Assembly (NCBI GenBank): GCA_016806715.1
Contig: CP060531.1
Span: 1,895,589 to 1,959,588 of the forward strand
DNA: 64,000 nucleotides
Source: Thermoplasmatales archaeon
GTDB taxonomy: Archaea > Thermoplasmatota > Thermoplasmata > Thermoplasmatales > Thermoplasmataceae
Direction of reading: 5' to 3'
A program made the translations under genes and the position numbers. Positions 26,689 through 36,713 of the stretch are shown one piece after another. Below the pieces are notes generated by a model. It searched no databases, had not been told where the DNA came from, and was given only the letters and a program-made list of their open reading frames with translations. Numbering within the stretch: position 1 is the first letter of the stretch; each line of letters opens with the position of its first letter.

Positions 26689-27128
26689 ATGAATATTAAT
26701 ATGATCTCTTAATCCTTGTTTAGTTCTGTGAATAATTTCATTTGAGAATTTTTCTCATATGCAGGGAATGCATCAGCTTGTTAATTCTCGTTGTGGGAAA
26801 AAATTAGACAGTATTCACATGAAATCTCATAGGTTAATTTTTTGCTCGTCAATATTTCATTCAAATAATTCTCAGTTGTACCTCAACACTATTGATAATC
26901 TATAAAGAGTGAATCAAGCGTTAAATTAACCCTGAATAGGAGATTCTCAACCGACGCTATACTAATATCTAGGTTTCCGGCAAGTGAGAAATCATATACA
27001 TTTCCGCTTAGTTTCTATGCAGCATCACTGCGAAAGTCCTCTAAACCTTGTCTGCGCAAAAGATGTGTTATAATATGTATAAATCAGCTTAAAAAAGGAT
27101 TTTATAACACGCAGCCATATACTGCTGA
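26689..27128 (+). other. 440-base gap upstream of the MMPL exporter
   Basis: No gene was recognised. Apart from the promoter/operator region listed separately at its end, nothing stands out. The composition is AT-rich. Confidence 0.4.
27065..27110 (+). promoter_or_regulatory. Inverted repeat around the exporter promoter
   Basis: GTGTTATAA at 27065-27073 and TTATAACAC at 27102-27110 are perfect complements separated by 28 bases, with a TATA-like ATATGTATAAAT between them. The second arm ends 18 bases before the ATG of the MMPL gene. The placement suggests binding sites of a dimeric repressor controlling the exporter. Confidence 0.45.
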
Positions 27129-30100
27129 ATGTTTGAATCCTCCTTCAGGAAACTTGGTATTATTTCAAAAAATAATCGAAAGAAGATTATCATTTTATGG
27201 GTTATCCTCTTCCTTGTCATGCTTCCATTTGCATCGCTTCTATTCAGTGAAACTTCTTACAATCTCACCAACAGCATCATAACCAAGAACTCGATGTCTT
27301 ATGAGGCAAGTTCTATACTCGATTCACAGTTTCCCTCATCAGCTTCCGGGGGGAGCGCCTCTTCTATTATTATAGTAACCAATAACACGCCAGTAAATAA
27401 TCTAAAGGATTCAGGTAACCTTCGGAACCTTACTGATACTCTGAACAGTTACTTTGAGACTGTTCCTGGATACACCAACACAACTTCTATATATGGGTTG
27501 GAAAACACTACCTTGCATGAGACTGTCCCTGGTTTGAAGGCGGGACTTTCGGGCACAGCCAGTCTGATTAATGGCACAACGGAATTCTACAATAACATCA
27601 ACAGCACTATGGGATTTGAATATGGTCTTCCTGCACTGTATCTAAATACATACGCAAAAATATTAATAACGGAAAATGCGAGTTATGCAAGGAATGCTTC
27701 TTACAACACCACAATAAATGCCTCCAAAAATATATCAAATATAATTCCGTTAGCGGTACTATATACCAATACATTTTCTCAATACTGGAATGCAACTGAA
27801 TCATCCAACCTGACATCGACTAGGATATCAAATATGAGTTTGGCAATAAATAGTACCTTAAATAATGGTAGTTTCCAATATGCATCGAGGTCAATTTACC
27901 CTCTTATGTATGAGATACGTAATTTTACCTCACTTCATTCCTATAATAGCAGTCCATCGAGTACTACATACAATACAAGTTACTTAATAATTAACGGTTC
28001 ATATTCAATAAATGCAACTGCTTACGGGTTTATTGCCTCATACCTTAACGCAAGCGTATCCCGTTTTGTCCAGAAATCCATGAATATTGGGCTGAACCCC
28101 ACTGCGGATTCGATCAAAAACCTGAGCGTCTCTTTTCAGGTAAATGCCACACTAAACGTTTTTGCGCATAACCCACTTGTTTCTGTTAACCCATTGTCCA
28201 TTAACAGTTTTGTTAACTTTTTGTACGGTACCAATGCCAGCATTGCGACCAGTCAGGAGATGTTGGATAACGACTTCTCAAGTTTCGCAATACTTCCGAG
28301 TTCTTACGTTTACCACCAGTTTGTCGGATACGACAACAGCACAACCATACTTGTTGTGTCATTCGACCAAAATACCTCAGCCTCGCTCATAACTTCCATT
28401 GACAACATCACCTCCACTTACAAAAGTACAATTCCAAACAGCGTCTACCTGGTGGCCGGGTCTTCAGCCCTGGATAATCAGCTTGCTGGTGAATCCTTGA
28501 ACGGCATGGCTAAAGCACTCATTATCGGAATAATACTTTCAGTCGTGATAATAGGACTGTTTTTCAGGTCACCCATAGCTGCATTCATTCCTTTGCTGAT
28601 TTTCGGATTCTCGGCAGTAATCTCCATGGGAATCAACGGGCTGATTTACAAATATGTACTTCACACGTCTATTTCATTTATAACACCAACTTTGCTGCTT
28701 ATATTGATCCTTGGGCTGACCAGTGATTATATTGTGTACATAATGTCGAGATACAGGCAGGAGCTGCGTAAGAATAGTGCCGACCCCATCCCGGAATCAG
28801 CTCAGTGGGCAGGACACGCAGTATTCACCTCTGGATTGACAGTCGCACTGTCTTACATAGTCCTGTGGATTGCTGATGTCCCGATATTCAGTGACTCCGG
28901 TCTGACCAATGCAATAGGCGTTTCAGTTTCTATAATGCTGGCAAACACCCTCCTTATTGCGCTGCTCGCAACATTCGGCAAGAAATTGTTCTGGCCATCA
29001 AAGATTGCAGAAAACAAGAAGTTCCCTTTTGAGCATACCATGACAAAAATTGCTGGTGGCGTGATCCATAACAAGAAGAAGCTCACAGTGGTTTTTGTCC
29101 TTGTCACTCTCCTTGGTTTATATGTTTATTCCGTGACCCCAAGCAGCATGGATGTGTTCAGCCTTGTACCCAGTAGTAGCGGAATTCAGGCACTCGAACA
29201 GGTCAATGCATCGTTCCATGGTGATTTTTTTGACAGAGGTTATGTCATACTTAATTTCTCTTCGCCATTGATTGTCAACGGGCAGTACAATACTACCGAG
29301 CTGAATCAGGTGACGGGTGTTGAAAAAGCGCTTATGACGGATAACGCAATAAGCCAGGTATATGGCCCCACATATCCTTTTGGCTATAATGTCAACATAT
29401 CAGCCGTGGCAAATTATCCTGCCCAGGATTCTAAACTCTATTACGAGTACATGAATGATTCAATAGGGCAGAACCCTCATTATGCCATGATCACTTTCCA
29501 GCTTGCCGAGGTTGCATGGAATACCTACTCATCAAACGCAGTAAGCAATCTTCCGGGTGTTATCGATAAAGCCACGACAGATCCCAGTTACACTTACGTT
29601 GTCGGGGGTCTTACACAGGGTCTGAACGACGCCTATTCCTACACCGCACAGACATTCTCCAAGCTGGTTCCTATCCTGGCAATTGCTGTCTTTGTTGTAC
29701 TGATGATACAGCTAAGTTCGCTCCTGACGCCAATAAGGCTAATCATCATGGTTATGGCCTCAGTAGTAGTTTCACTTGCAGTCACATATATAATCTACTT
29801 CAACGTGCTCGGATTGCCCATCCTCATTTTCCTGCCTCTGTTCAGTTTCATAACGCTACTTGCTGTTGGGTTGGACTACGACATATTCATGATAACCAGG
29901 GCCCGTGAGGCGGTTATCAAGGGCATGAGCAATGAGGATGCCATTCGTACAAGTATCATAGAGAATGGAGGCGTCATAATAACGCTCGGTCTGTTGCTTT
30001 TCGCCATCTTTTTCTCCCTGACTTTCAGTGGAATAGGCATAATTCAGGAAATAGGAACAGGTCTTGCTCTAGGGGTCCTGATTGATACTTTCATCAGCTG

Positions 30101-30179
30101 GCCTTTCTTTGTCCCTGCAATAATGCTTATCATGAAGAAGTATAACTGGTGGCCCTCCAAGATGTCTAAGGAAAGGTAA
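27129..30179 (+). CDS. MMPL/RND-superfamily transporter
   Basis: A 1016-residue export protein with duplicated RND architecture. Each half has one N-terminal membrane helix, a large extracellular loop, then a bundle of helices (roughly residues 455-620 and 845-1000). The first loop (about 45-440) is packed with Asn-X-Ser/Thr sequons and low-complexity Ser/Asn/Thr, as expected for a glycosylated surface domain of an acidophile. The TSDYIVYIMSRYRQE and LDYDIFMITRAREA segments are the usual RND helix-4-type motifs. The substrate is unknown; lipids or drugs are typical. It is followed two bases later by an acetamidase-like gene. Confidence 0.85.
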   Translation: MFESSFRKLGIISKNNRKKIIILWVILFLVMLPFASLLFSETSYNLTNSIITKNSMSYEASSILDSQFPSSASGGSASSIIIVTNNTPVNNLKDSGNLRNLTDTLNSYFETVPGYTNTTSIYGLENTTLHETVPGLKAGLSGTASLINGTTEFYNNINSTMGFEYGLPALYLNTYAKILITENASYARNASYNTTINASKNISNIIPLAVLYTNTFSQYWNATESSNLTSTRISNMSLAINSTLNNGSFQYASRSIYPLMYEIRNFTSLHSYNSSPSSTTYNTSYLIINGSYSINATAYGFIASYLNASVSRFVQKSMNIGLNPTADSIKNLSVSFQVNATLNVFAHNPLVSVNPLSINSFVNFLYGTNASIATSQEMLDNDFSSFAILPSSYVYHQFVGYDNSTTILVVSFDQNTSASLITSIDNITSTYKSTIPNSVYLVAGSSALDNQLAGESLNGMAKALIIGIILSVVIIGLFFRSPIAAFIPLLIFGFSAVISMGINGLIYKYVLHTSISFITPTLLLILILGLTSDYIVYIMSRYRQELRKNSADPIPESAQWAGHAVFTSGLTVALSYIVLWIADVPIFSDSGLTNAIGVSVSIMLANTLLIALLATFGKKLFWPSKIAENKKFPFEHTMTKIAGGVIHNKKKLTVVFVLVTLLGLYVYSVTPSSMDVFSLVPSSSGIQALEQVNASFHGDFFDRGYVILNFSSPLIVNGQYNTTELNQVTGVEKALMTDNAISQVYGPTYPFGYNVNISAVANYPAQDSKLYYEYMNDSIGQNPHYAMITFQLAEVAWNTYSSNAVSNLPGVIDKATTDPSYTYVVGGLTQGLNDAYSYTAQTFSKLVPILAIAVFVVLMIQLSSLLTPIRLIIMVMASVVVSLAVTYIIYFNVLGLPILIFLPLFSFITLLAVGLDYDIFMITRAREAVIKGMSNEDAIRTSIIENGGVIITLGLLLFAIFFSLTFSGIGIIQEIGTGLALGVLIDTFISWPFFVPAIMLIMKKYNWWPSKMSKER

Positions 30180-30181
30180 GC

Positions 30182-31126
30182 ATGAAGCACATTGATGGCA
30201 ATAAACCGGAAAATTTGCATTTCAGGTGGAGTCCGCTAAACAAACTTGTCTCTACAGTTTCGAGTGGCGAAATAATATCGGTTTTAGTTCCGGATTCGTC
30301 AACCTGGCAGATCCAGAGGCATTTCAGGACTGAGGAAATGAAGCGCATTGATTCTTCCAGGTATGACGGTGCAGTGGGGCCAATCTATGTTGATGATGCT
30401 GTTCCTGGGGACACGCTGGAAATTGAGCTTGTTGACATGAAGACGGGCAGCTGGGGTTGGAGCGCAATAATACCTGAAATGGGGCTGCTCAAGGACACAT
30501 TCAGTGAAAAGCTCATGATCTGGAGTATAGGTAACAGCGCCGTTTCTGAAACTGCAGGATTTCTTGAAGGCATTTCAATTCCGCTTCACCCATTCCTTGG
30601 AGTTGTCGGCACTGCTCCGAAAACCGGGGAAAATGGCATGATACCTCCGCAGTATTTTGGTGGAAACATGGACAACAGGTTGCTGGGAATCGGGTCCAGG
30701 ATATACTTACCCGTAAACGTGGATGGTGCATTGCTTTCTGTATCAGATCCACATGCTGCCCAGGGAGACGGCGAGGTATGCGGTACAGCCATAGAGACAT
30801 CTGCAGAAGTTCTCCTTAAGGTATCGCTGATAAAAAGCAGTACCATAAAGTTCCCGCGTGCCTACTCCAAACACATTGCAGCCTCTGATTGTACTGTGGC
30901 AATGGGTATCTCTGACGACCTGAAGGATGCTGCTAAGATCGCCCTTTTGAACATGATGGATGAGCTATCTCACTATGGCCTGACATCCGAGGAAGCTTAC
31001 ATTCTCTGCAGCGTCTGTGGCAACCTGAGCATCAGCGAGATTGTTGACGAACCCAACTATGTTGTTTCCATGTCTGTCCCGCTCTCTGTTTTTTCAGGCA
31101 GAAAATTTTCTCGCCGAAAGTCGTAA
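30182..31126 (+). CDS. Acetamidase/formamidase family protein
   Basis: A 314-residue member of the FmdA/AmdA family, which hydrolyses short amides to acid and ammonia. Diagnostic stretches are VDDAVPGDTLEIELVDM near residue 80, HPFLGVVGTAP, and the conserved SDPHAAQGDGEVCGTA about residue 200. The gene follows the exporter by only two bases, so the two are co-transcribed, although no functional link is obvious. Confidence 0.87.
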   Translation: MKHIDGNKPENLHFRWSPLNKLVSTVSSGEIISVLVPDSSTWQIQRHFRTEEMKRIDSSRYDGAVGPIYVDDAVPGDTLEIELVDMKTGSWGWSAIIPEMGLLKDTFSEKLMIWSIGNSAVSETAGFLEGISIPLHPFLGVVGTAPKTGENGMIPPQYFGGNMDNRLLGIGSRIYLPVNVDGALLSVSDPHAAQGDGEVCGTAIETSAEVLLKVSLIKSSTIKFPRAYSKHIAASDCTVAMGISDDLKDAAKIALLNMMDELSHYGLTSEEAYILCSVCGNLSISEIVDEPNYVVSMSVPLSVFSGRKFSRRKS

Positions 31127-31197
31127 AAATACGAAGACCTGTGGCTGAGGGGATAAGAAAAGCATATATACAAACCTCCAATGCTGACTAGAATTCG

Positions 31198-31425
31198 ATG
31201 AAAACTTACCTTGATGTTACATTCTTCAGTGAAGGAGCCAAGCCTAGCGAGATAATAAACAGGCTGAGGTCACTCGGATTCAAGCCGGTTATCGGTGAAC
31301 ATGACATGGTTTACGAATGGGGAAGCAGTGCGTCAACTGACGACTCCATATGGTTCGCAGATAAGATACAGGCTACCCTTGAGGGCTTCAAGATAATGTT
31401 TCATATAGAAACTGTTTCTGACTGA
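31198..31425 (+). CDS. Small conserved-looking protein of unknown function
   Basis: A 75-residue acidic protein beginning MKTYLDVTFFSEGAKPSE, with a predicted beta-alpha-beta pattern. I recognise no family. A clear TATA box (GCATATATAC near 31170) at the right distance, and a T-run after the gene, support it as an independent transcription unit. Confidence 0.6.
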   Translation: MKTYLDVTFFSEGAKPSEIINRLRSLGFKPVIGEHDMVYEWGSSASTDDSIWFADKIQATLEGFKIMFHIETVSD

Positions 31426-31447
31426 AATTTTCCGGTCCCGATTCTGA

Positions 31448-31455
31448 TTTTTTTT
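31448..31455 (+). terminator. Poly-T stop after the 75-residue protein gene
   Basis: Eight T in a row, 23 bases past the stop codon at 31425. Confidence 0.5.
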
Positions 31456-31572
31456 ACACTTATGCCGTTGGTAAAAAGTACGCAGAATTTCAGTTTTTAA
31501 GTCCGGAAGCAATAGAATCTGAAAGTTTTAATTTTGGTGCTTCGAAACATGGAGCAGGCATAACGGGATAAA

Positions 31573-31899
31573 TCATCCGGGTCTGTATGGCAGTCGCCTG
31601 ACATCGGAACAGTGGGAGCAGGTTATTGTGACAATACCTTTCTTGATGCGCATCCTGCTCTTCCCGTCATAAAGGTGCTTGCATCTCTTGCAATATGATC
31701 TTTTTATGCTCTGGGGAAGCGTTATATCCATGCGCCTGGCGATACTTTCTGCTAAAATAATGTACCTGGGTTCCATTTCATGAGAGGCTGCAGCAAGTTC
31801 CACAAGTGATTTAATGCGATCTCTGGCTATGAGTTCAGCATCCTTCTTTGATAATTGCAGCCTTTTCTCATGCTTCAAGGTGTACCATCTGCTCCTCAT
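31573..31899 (-). CDS. rnp4: RNase P protein component 4 (Rpp21/Rpr2 family)
   Basis: The C-terminal 108 residues of this frame match archaeal Rnp4. A helical segment (DRIKSLVELAAASHEMEPRY, then ILAESIARRMDITLP) is followed by a zinc ribbon with CKRCKHLYDG and a second CSHC knuckle, ending RRLPYRPG. It is a subunit of ribonuclease P, which trims tRNA 5' ends. The frame continues upstream to an ATG at 32007; the ATG at 31899 gives the usual family length and is preferred. It follows pyrC on the same strand. Confidence 0.82.
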   Translation of the reverse strand: MRSRWYTLKHEKRLQLSKKDAELIARDRIKSLVELAAASHEMEPRYIILAESIARRMDITLPQSIKRSYCKRCKHLYDGKSRMRIKKGIVTITCSHCSDVRRLPYRPG

Positions 31900-32083
31900 C
31901 TGAACCGAGTTCTTTAATAACTCCGTAACTCGTGCTCCTGCCTGTTCCCCCGTAGCGGTTGTTTCGCTTTGCAGGATTACTCTTCCATGAATATTTGAAT
32001 GAATCAAGGTTGTTACTGGCTGAATTTTCCTGTGGACAGCAATACCGCATCTTGTTCCAGGGCATTAGTGACACCATAAATAT

Positions 32084-33337
32084 TCATCCGGAAGTCCCGG
32101 TCAGGAAATTACCGAGACGGTTTTCTATTATTTCTCCCTTATCCAGCACCATGTTTCCACCCATAATGACAGAATCAGGGAATATTGCATCAAACCCGCC
32201 GAATGGAGAAAGAGAATACTTTGAATGGAGGCGTTCAGGGTTAACCCGCCTCATGTTGCTTGGCCTGTACGCCATGAAATCAGCCCTGTACCCGATATCA
32301 ATGACGCCTTTCTTCAGCCCGAACAAACTTGCGGGGTTCTGTATGGCGGTTCTGTAAAACAGGTCGAGATCAAGCACATGCTTCGAAACGAGTCCAAGCA
32401 GGAGGGGAACTCTTGTCTCGACACCTATTATTCCAGACTTGGCGTACTGGAACTCTTCTTTATCCTGAGCTGTGTGCGGGGCATGATCTGATGAAATTAT
32501 ATCTATATCTCCAGAAAGGTAATGCTGCAGGAGATTCTGCTGTATCTCTCTTGATCTCAATGGCGGGTTAACCTTGCCATCGGGTCCAATATCAAGCTCA
32601 TCGTTCAGCAGAATATGGTGTGGAGTAGCTTCATAAACAATCTTTTTCCCAGGCGTGGCCGCGATAGAATTATAGTCGGATATGTGCGTGATGACGCTTT
32701 TGTCCAGGTTGTATTCCATTGCTGTTCCTATTGCAAGTGATTCGCATATTGAAGGTCTTGAAAGATTGTGCTCCCTGAGGTTTCGTGCCTCAAAATGATT
32801 CTGTGCAAGGCATTTCTGGTCCTCAGCATGGAACATCACCGGGATACGCTTTCCGTTGAGGGTCTTTATATCCTCATCCCTTACTGAAACGCCGTTGGTA
32901 TTTGTGCTGCCTCCCAAATATATCTTGATACCGATGCTTTTCTTTGACAGCAGGGCTGCATTTGACCCGTTATACAGGGAGTACAGTCCGTAGTCACAAT
33001 AACTTCTTCCTCTGATGCCGGAGAGCTTGTTATCAAAGCGTTCATGGTCAGTTATTGGGATTATATTATTCGGCATATCCATGACGGTGGTGGTTCCGCC
33101 ATAAATGGCACTCATAGATCCTGTGGAGAAATCCTCCTTCTCCGTCTCCCCAGGGTCGCGGAAATGCACGTGAGTATCCGTAGAAGCAGGCATTATTCCC
33201 CCGTCAATCTTCATGACCTTGTCACCGGTTATGGTCTTCCTGATTTCCGCAATATTGCCGGACCTAATCCCAACCATAAGTTCCTGGAATTTCCCCTGGT
33301 AATAGAATCGCCCGGATATCACCAAATCATTTGTCAT
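32084..33337 (-). CDS. pyrC: Dihydroorotase
   Basis: A 417-residue amidohydrolase of pyrimidine synthesis that interconverts carbamoyl aspartate and dihydroorotate. The metal-binding DTHVHFRDPGE near residue 57, a VMFHAEDQ strand and the later SSDHAPHT motif with the catalytic Asp are present. It lies between queE (six bases upstream) and rnp4 on the minus strand. carA and carB of the same pathway are 25 kb away. Confidence 0.93.
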   Translation of the reverse strand: MTNDLVISGRFYYQGKFQELMVGIRSGNIAEIRKTITGDKVMKIDGGIMPASTDTHVHFRDPGETEKEDFSTGSMSAIYGGTTTVMDMPNNIIPITDHERFDNKLSGIRGRSYCDYGLYSLYNGSNAALLSKKSIGIKIYLGGSTNTNGVSVRDEDIKTLNGKRIPVMFHAEDQKCLAQNHFEARNLREHNLSRPSICESLAIGTAMEYNLDKSVITHISDYNSIAATPGKKIVYEATPHHILLNDELDIGPDGKVNPPLRSREIQQNLLQHYLSGDIDIISSDHAPHTAQDKEEFQYAKSGIIGVETRVPLLLGLVSKHVLDLDLFYRTAIQNPASLFGLKKGVIDIGYRADFMAYRPSNMRRVNPERLHSKYSLSPFGGFDAIFPDSVIMGGNMVLDKGEIIENRLGNFLTGTSG

Positions 33338-33343
33338 TCGTAC

Positions 33344-33973
33344 CTAAACTCCATGAATTTCACCCCACACGTATTTGTGGAACTGCGGGAGAACTCTTAC
33401 ATTCAACCCGTCGGAAATAACGGATTCGACCAGAAATTTTGCGTCTGCACCCCATGCAGGCTGGAAAACTACGTTTAGATCCCTTTTCAGGTTCACCAGG
33501 AAGTTCTTTGAAAATTCATAGTCGACGATGTCTGCAATCACAAATTTAAGGTAGTCGTTGCTGCGGATGAACTCGAGGTTCTTGGGCCTGAATGACTTTT
33601 CCTCGCCGGAGGAGGGTGTCTTGACGTCCATGTCAATGCTCACGCTGGGGGTAAAGACGTATCTGCTGATATCAATAGACCCGCTGGTCTCAATCAATAC
33701 ACTCCTGCCCATTTCAGCCACGGAGTGGACAAAATCTTCAGCCTCGGCCTGTATCAGGGGTTCACCCCCAGTAAAGCAGACCCATTTTTCCCTGGCCTGC
33801 CTGACAGTGTCAAGCAGGTCCTGCAGAGGCATTTCATATCCGCCGGTGAAAGTGTACGTGGAATCACACCACCTGCATCTCAGGTTGCACCTGTTTGTCC
33901 TTACGAAGAGCATAGGTATGCCCATGTAAATACCCTCACCCTGGATACTGTGAAATATTTCCGTAATCCTCAT
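33344..33973 (-). CDS. queE: 7-carboxy-7-deazaguanine synthase
   Basis: A 209-residue radical SAM enzyme with a short Cys motif CNLRCRWC (CX3CX2C) near residue 30 and the SAM-contact GGEPL. The N-terminal ITEIFHSIQGEGIYMG is highly characteristic of QueE. It makes the 7-deazaguanine precursor of archaeosine in tRNA. First gene of queE-pyrC-rnp4. RaSEA, a late archaeosine enzyme, is at 53628. Confidence 0.92.
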   Translation of the reverse strand: MRITEIFHSIQGEGIYMGIPMLFVRTNRCNLRCRWCDSTYTFTGGYEMPLQDLLDTVRQAREKWVCFTGGEPLIQAEAEDFVHSVAEMGRSVLIETSGSIDISRYVFTPSVSIDMDVKTPSSGEEKSFRPKNLEFIRSNDYLKFVIADIVDYEFSKNFLVNLKRDLNVVFQPAWGADAKFLVESVISDGLNVRVLPQFHKYVWGEIHGV

Positions 33974-34030
33974 TTTTATATACAGTCATTGAACGGCAAA
34001 TAATTATATTTTGCATACCTATGGTACAGC

Positions 34031-35110
34031 ATGAACTACAAGCAGATTTTTGACTACGCTCGCGAAACGGACACCATTCTCATATTGAACGGCGGAGAGG
34101 GTTCAATAGATAAGACATTCTTCTACCTCACAGGTGCTGAAAGCGGAATTTTCGAAGGGTCAGCACTGATAGTCACACCTGAAAAAATTAAGATAATAAC
34201 GTCAAACCTTGAGGAGGAGTCTGCAAAGTCCACCGGGCTTGATACTCTTGTCTTCAGTTCAAACGCCGAGAAAAATAAAATACTGCAGGACGAGTTGAAG
34301 GGCATCAACTCCATTGGCCTCAACTACTCATCGCTCACTCTTGACAGGTACAAAGAGCTTCTCAGGATTATTCCAGACAAGGAGTTTGTGGATGTTTCTA
34401 ATACGATTGCTGAAGCCAGGCGCCTGAAATCGACTGAAGAACTCAATAAACTCAGGGAAGCTGCAAGGATAGGAAGCACTGCCGTTGAAGCTGTTGTTCA
34501 GGAACTGAAGGAGGGCATGACCGAAAGTGAACTCTCAGCCCTGTTTGGATACGAGATGATGAAGTTGGGCGCATCCGAACCTTCATTCAGCACCATAATT
34601 GCTTTTGGTTCGAATAGCTCAATGCCTCACTACTCACCAGGATCAAGGAAACTGAAGAAGGGTGATTTTGTTCTTATGGATTTTGGAGCGCTCTACAAGA
34701 GGTACTGCTCAGATATAACCAGAACAGTTGTCTTCGGGAGGGCCTCTGCCGAGCAGAAAGAGATGTACGGTGTGGTTAAGCAGGCACAGACAGACAGCAT
34801 GAAGGCAATAAAGGCAAATGTCAATGGCAGGGACATAGATGGAATTGCCAGGAAGATAATTGACGCAAGCAAATATAAAGGCAGATTCATCCACTCCTTG
34901 GGCCATGGCCTTGGAATGGACGTGCACGATCATCCTGCACTGTCCAGCGGATACGATTTCCCGCTCAAGGAGAACATGGTTGTCACGGTCGAACCTGGAG
35001 TATATGTACCTGGTGTTGGTGGTGTGCGCATAGAGGATGATGTCATAGTGAAGAAAGACGGTTTCGAGAAGATAACTACCGCACCTTCCGACCTGCTAGA
35101 AATTTCATGA
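34031..35110 (+). CDS. pepQ: Xaa-Pro dipeptidase/aminopeptidase (M24 family)
   Basis: A 359-residue pita-bread metallopeptidase. An N-terminal creatinase-like domain (1-125) is followed by the catalytic domain, with metal ligands visible in VLMDFGALYKRYCSDITRT (two Asp), HSLGHGLGMDVHD (His), TVEPGVYV (Glu) and RIEDDV (Glu). It removes residues next to proline from peptides in the cytoplasm. The stop overlaps the priL start (ATGA), a coupling with no obvious functional reason. Confidence 0.92.
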   Translation: MNYKQIFDYARETDTILILNGGEGSIDKTFFYLTGAESGIFEGSALIVTPEKIKIITSNLEEESAKSTGLDTLVFSSNAEKNKILQDELKGINSIGLNYSSLTLDRYKELLRIIPDKEFVDVSNTIAEARRLKSTEELNKLREAARIGSTAVEAVVQELKEGMTESELSALFGYEMMKLGASEPSFSTIIAFGSNSSMPHYSPGSRKLKKGDFVLMDFGALYKRYCSDITRTVVFGRASAEQKEMYGVVKQAQTDSMKAIKANVNGRDIDGIARKIIDASKYKGRFIHSLGHGLGMDVHDHPALSSGYDFPLKENMVVTVEPGVYVPGVGGVRIEDDVIVKKDGFEKITTAPSDLLEIS

Positions 35111-36093
35111 GCAGCACTGTCGAAATACTGCCAGCAGACGTATTTGGACTACCAAGGGTCAAGGAGATCGTCGAGTCTCCTGACCCGACATTATCCATAG
35201 TGAGAAGAACTGCCATAGATTGCATCGATAACCTTGTCTCTGATGAGTACAAGCCTTCTATATTCAGCAACCAGATTTTCATGTTCACCCTTTGGCTTTT
35301 GCGCTACTTGGGCGAGAATGTCCTGATATCCCGGTTTATCAACGCGCAGAGGGATATACTTACAGATGAGCTTTCAGGGCTGGAGAATGAGGACGTCGAG
35401 GACTACTGCAACAGGATGGGCATGAATATAATCTATGATGTTGAAAGTGAAGTTTACAGGGTACCGTTTGACACGTTTATCAGGAACAATACCAAGATAA
35501 GTGGAGAGAAATACAGGTTGACTTACCAGCCGGTTATCAATGGAACTATCTATGCAGGTAAGGATACTGTGATCAAGATAGCCCGGGAGCACTTTGTAAA
35601 GGTCGTTTTCAGTTTTGTCGAGGGCCTGTCAATGAATGATGTTACTGAGGCGTTTGAGCCATACGCGGATTTCATTTCTTCAATGAGGGTACTTTACGAA
35701 CAGCTAAAATCAAAGAGAAAAGTTGATCTTGGCGAGGTGGATGCAACAAAGTTCCCGCCCTGTATCAGGGAATATATATCTGAAATGAAGTCGGGTGTCA
35801 ACCTGCCACATCTTGCCAGGTTTACTCTGGTCTCATTCCTGCACAAAACCGGGATGACGAGTTCAGAGATCATAGAGCTTTTCAAGACTGCTCCTGATTA
35901 TAACGAGAAGATGACAGTTTACCAGGTTAACCATGTCACCGGTGAAATATCCGGCACCGAATATTCTCCGCCAAAGTGCGCTGTACTAAAATCAAATCAC
36001 CTGTGCTTCATGGGTGAGGATACGCTGTGCAACCAGGAATGGTTAAGACACCCGCTTCAGTATTACCAGATCAAGAAGAAGCATTCAAAGTAG
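35107..36093 (+). CDS. priL: DNA primase large subunit
   Basis: A 328-residue PriL. Four cysteines that should hold the iron-sulfur cluster are visible in the C-terminal half: FPPCIREY, PPKCAVLK, NHLCFMG and DTLCNQE, ending in HPLQYY as is usual. PriL with the catalytic PriS makes replication primers. It overlaps pepQ by four bases and its 3' end overlaps convergent srp19 by nine bases. Confidence 0.92.
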   Translation: MSSTVEILPADVFGLPRVKEIVESPDPTLSIVRRTAIDCIDNLVSDEYKPSIFSNQIFMFTLWLLRYLGENVLISRFINAQRDILTDELSGLENEDVEDYCNRMGMNIIYDVESEVYRVPFDTFIRNNTKISGEKYRLTYQPVINGTIYAGKDTVIKIAREHFVKVVFSFVEGLSMNDVTEAFEPYADFISSMRVLYEQLKSKRKVDLGEVDATKFPPCIREYISEMKSGVNLPHLARFTLVSFLHKTGMTSSEIIELFKTAPDYNEKMTVYQVNHVTGEISGTEYSPPKCAVLKSNHLCFMGEDTLCNQEWLRHPLQYYQIKKKHSK

Positions 36094-36339
36094 TTTTCTC
36101 TCAAGCATCTTTATGATAGTGGATTTTTTTAAGCCGGATTCAACAACATAAATGTTTCCGCTGAGCCATGGAGCCCTCGGATACTTCGCCGGACGAACTT
36201 CAAACTTGGCGTTTATCGAACGAAGCAGTTCATCAAGTTTCGACTCAGAAAAATTCTTTGCAGCGTTACGGGAAACCCTGCGTCCCAATCGCCGGGATAT
36301 GGAGTTATTGAAATACTGTGAATAGAGGGTGATGGTCAT
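36085..36339 (-). CDS. srp19: Signal recognition particle 19 kDa protein
   Basis: An 84-residue SRP19: LYSQYFNNSISRRLGRRVSR at the start is the RNA-binding segment, followed by KYPRAPWLSGNIYV. It binds SRP RNA and helps SRP54 assemble for protein targeting. Its ATG overlaps the stop of rps8e by four bases. Slightly short but complete for the family. Confidence 0.88.
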   Translation of the reverse strand: MTITLYSQYFNNSISRRLGRRVSRNAAKNFSESKLDELLRSINAKFEVRPAKYPRAPWLSGNIYVVESGLKKSTIIKMLERKLL

Positions 36340-36713
36340 AGGAGAATTGCGTTAACAGTTCCTTCCTGGCCGGGTCTCGAAGTTATCCTTGCTTCGCCAA
36401 TCTCTGTCATTATAACAGTTCCCTTGTTCATTATGTTTCTCTGCACATAATGCGGGTTGGCCGGGTTTTCCTTAACAGTCACTATTTTTGTCTTCTTTGT
36501 TGTCTTGTCTTTTGGGTTGTAAACATTAGCTTCTGCTGCCAGCATGACTGCCACCTTAGTGTTACCGCCAAAGCCCCTGAATGTCTTCCTTGAGGTTGCG
36601 CCGATCTTGGTCAGGGTTGGTTCCCTTCCCAGTTCATACCTGCGCTTTGATCTTGATCTTACTAGCTTTCCGCCTGTAAATTTTTTTCTAGCCTTTCCCT
36701 GAAATATTGTCAT
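36336..36713 (-). CDS. rps8e: Ribosomal protein S8e
   Basis: A 125-residue ribosomal protein: FQGKARKKFTGGKLVRSRSK at the N-terminus and NPANPHYVQRNIMNKGTVI are typical of S8e. The frame is open up to 36785, but the ATG at 36713 (MTIFQGKARKK) matches the family start. It is transcribed with srp19. Confidence 0.95.
   Translation of the reverse strand: MTIFQGKARKKFTGGKLVRSRSKRRYELGREPTLTKIGATSRKTFRGFGGNTKVAVMLAAEANVYNPKDKTTKKTKIVTVKENPANPHYVQRNIMNKGTVIMTEIGEARITSRPGQEGTVNAILL

Noticed and set aside
35107..36093. Replication origin near priL
   Set aside because: No orc1/cdc6 gene or cluster of origin-box repeats was seen; the primase gene alone is not evidence for an origin.
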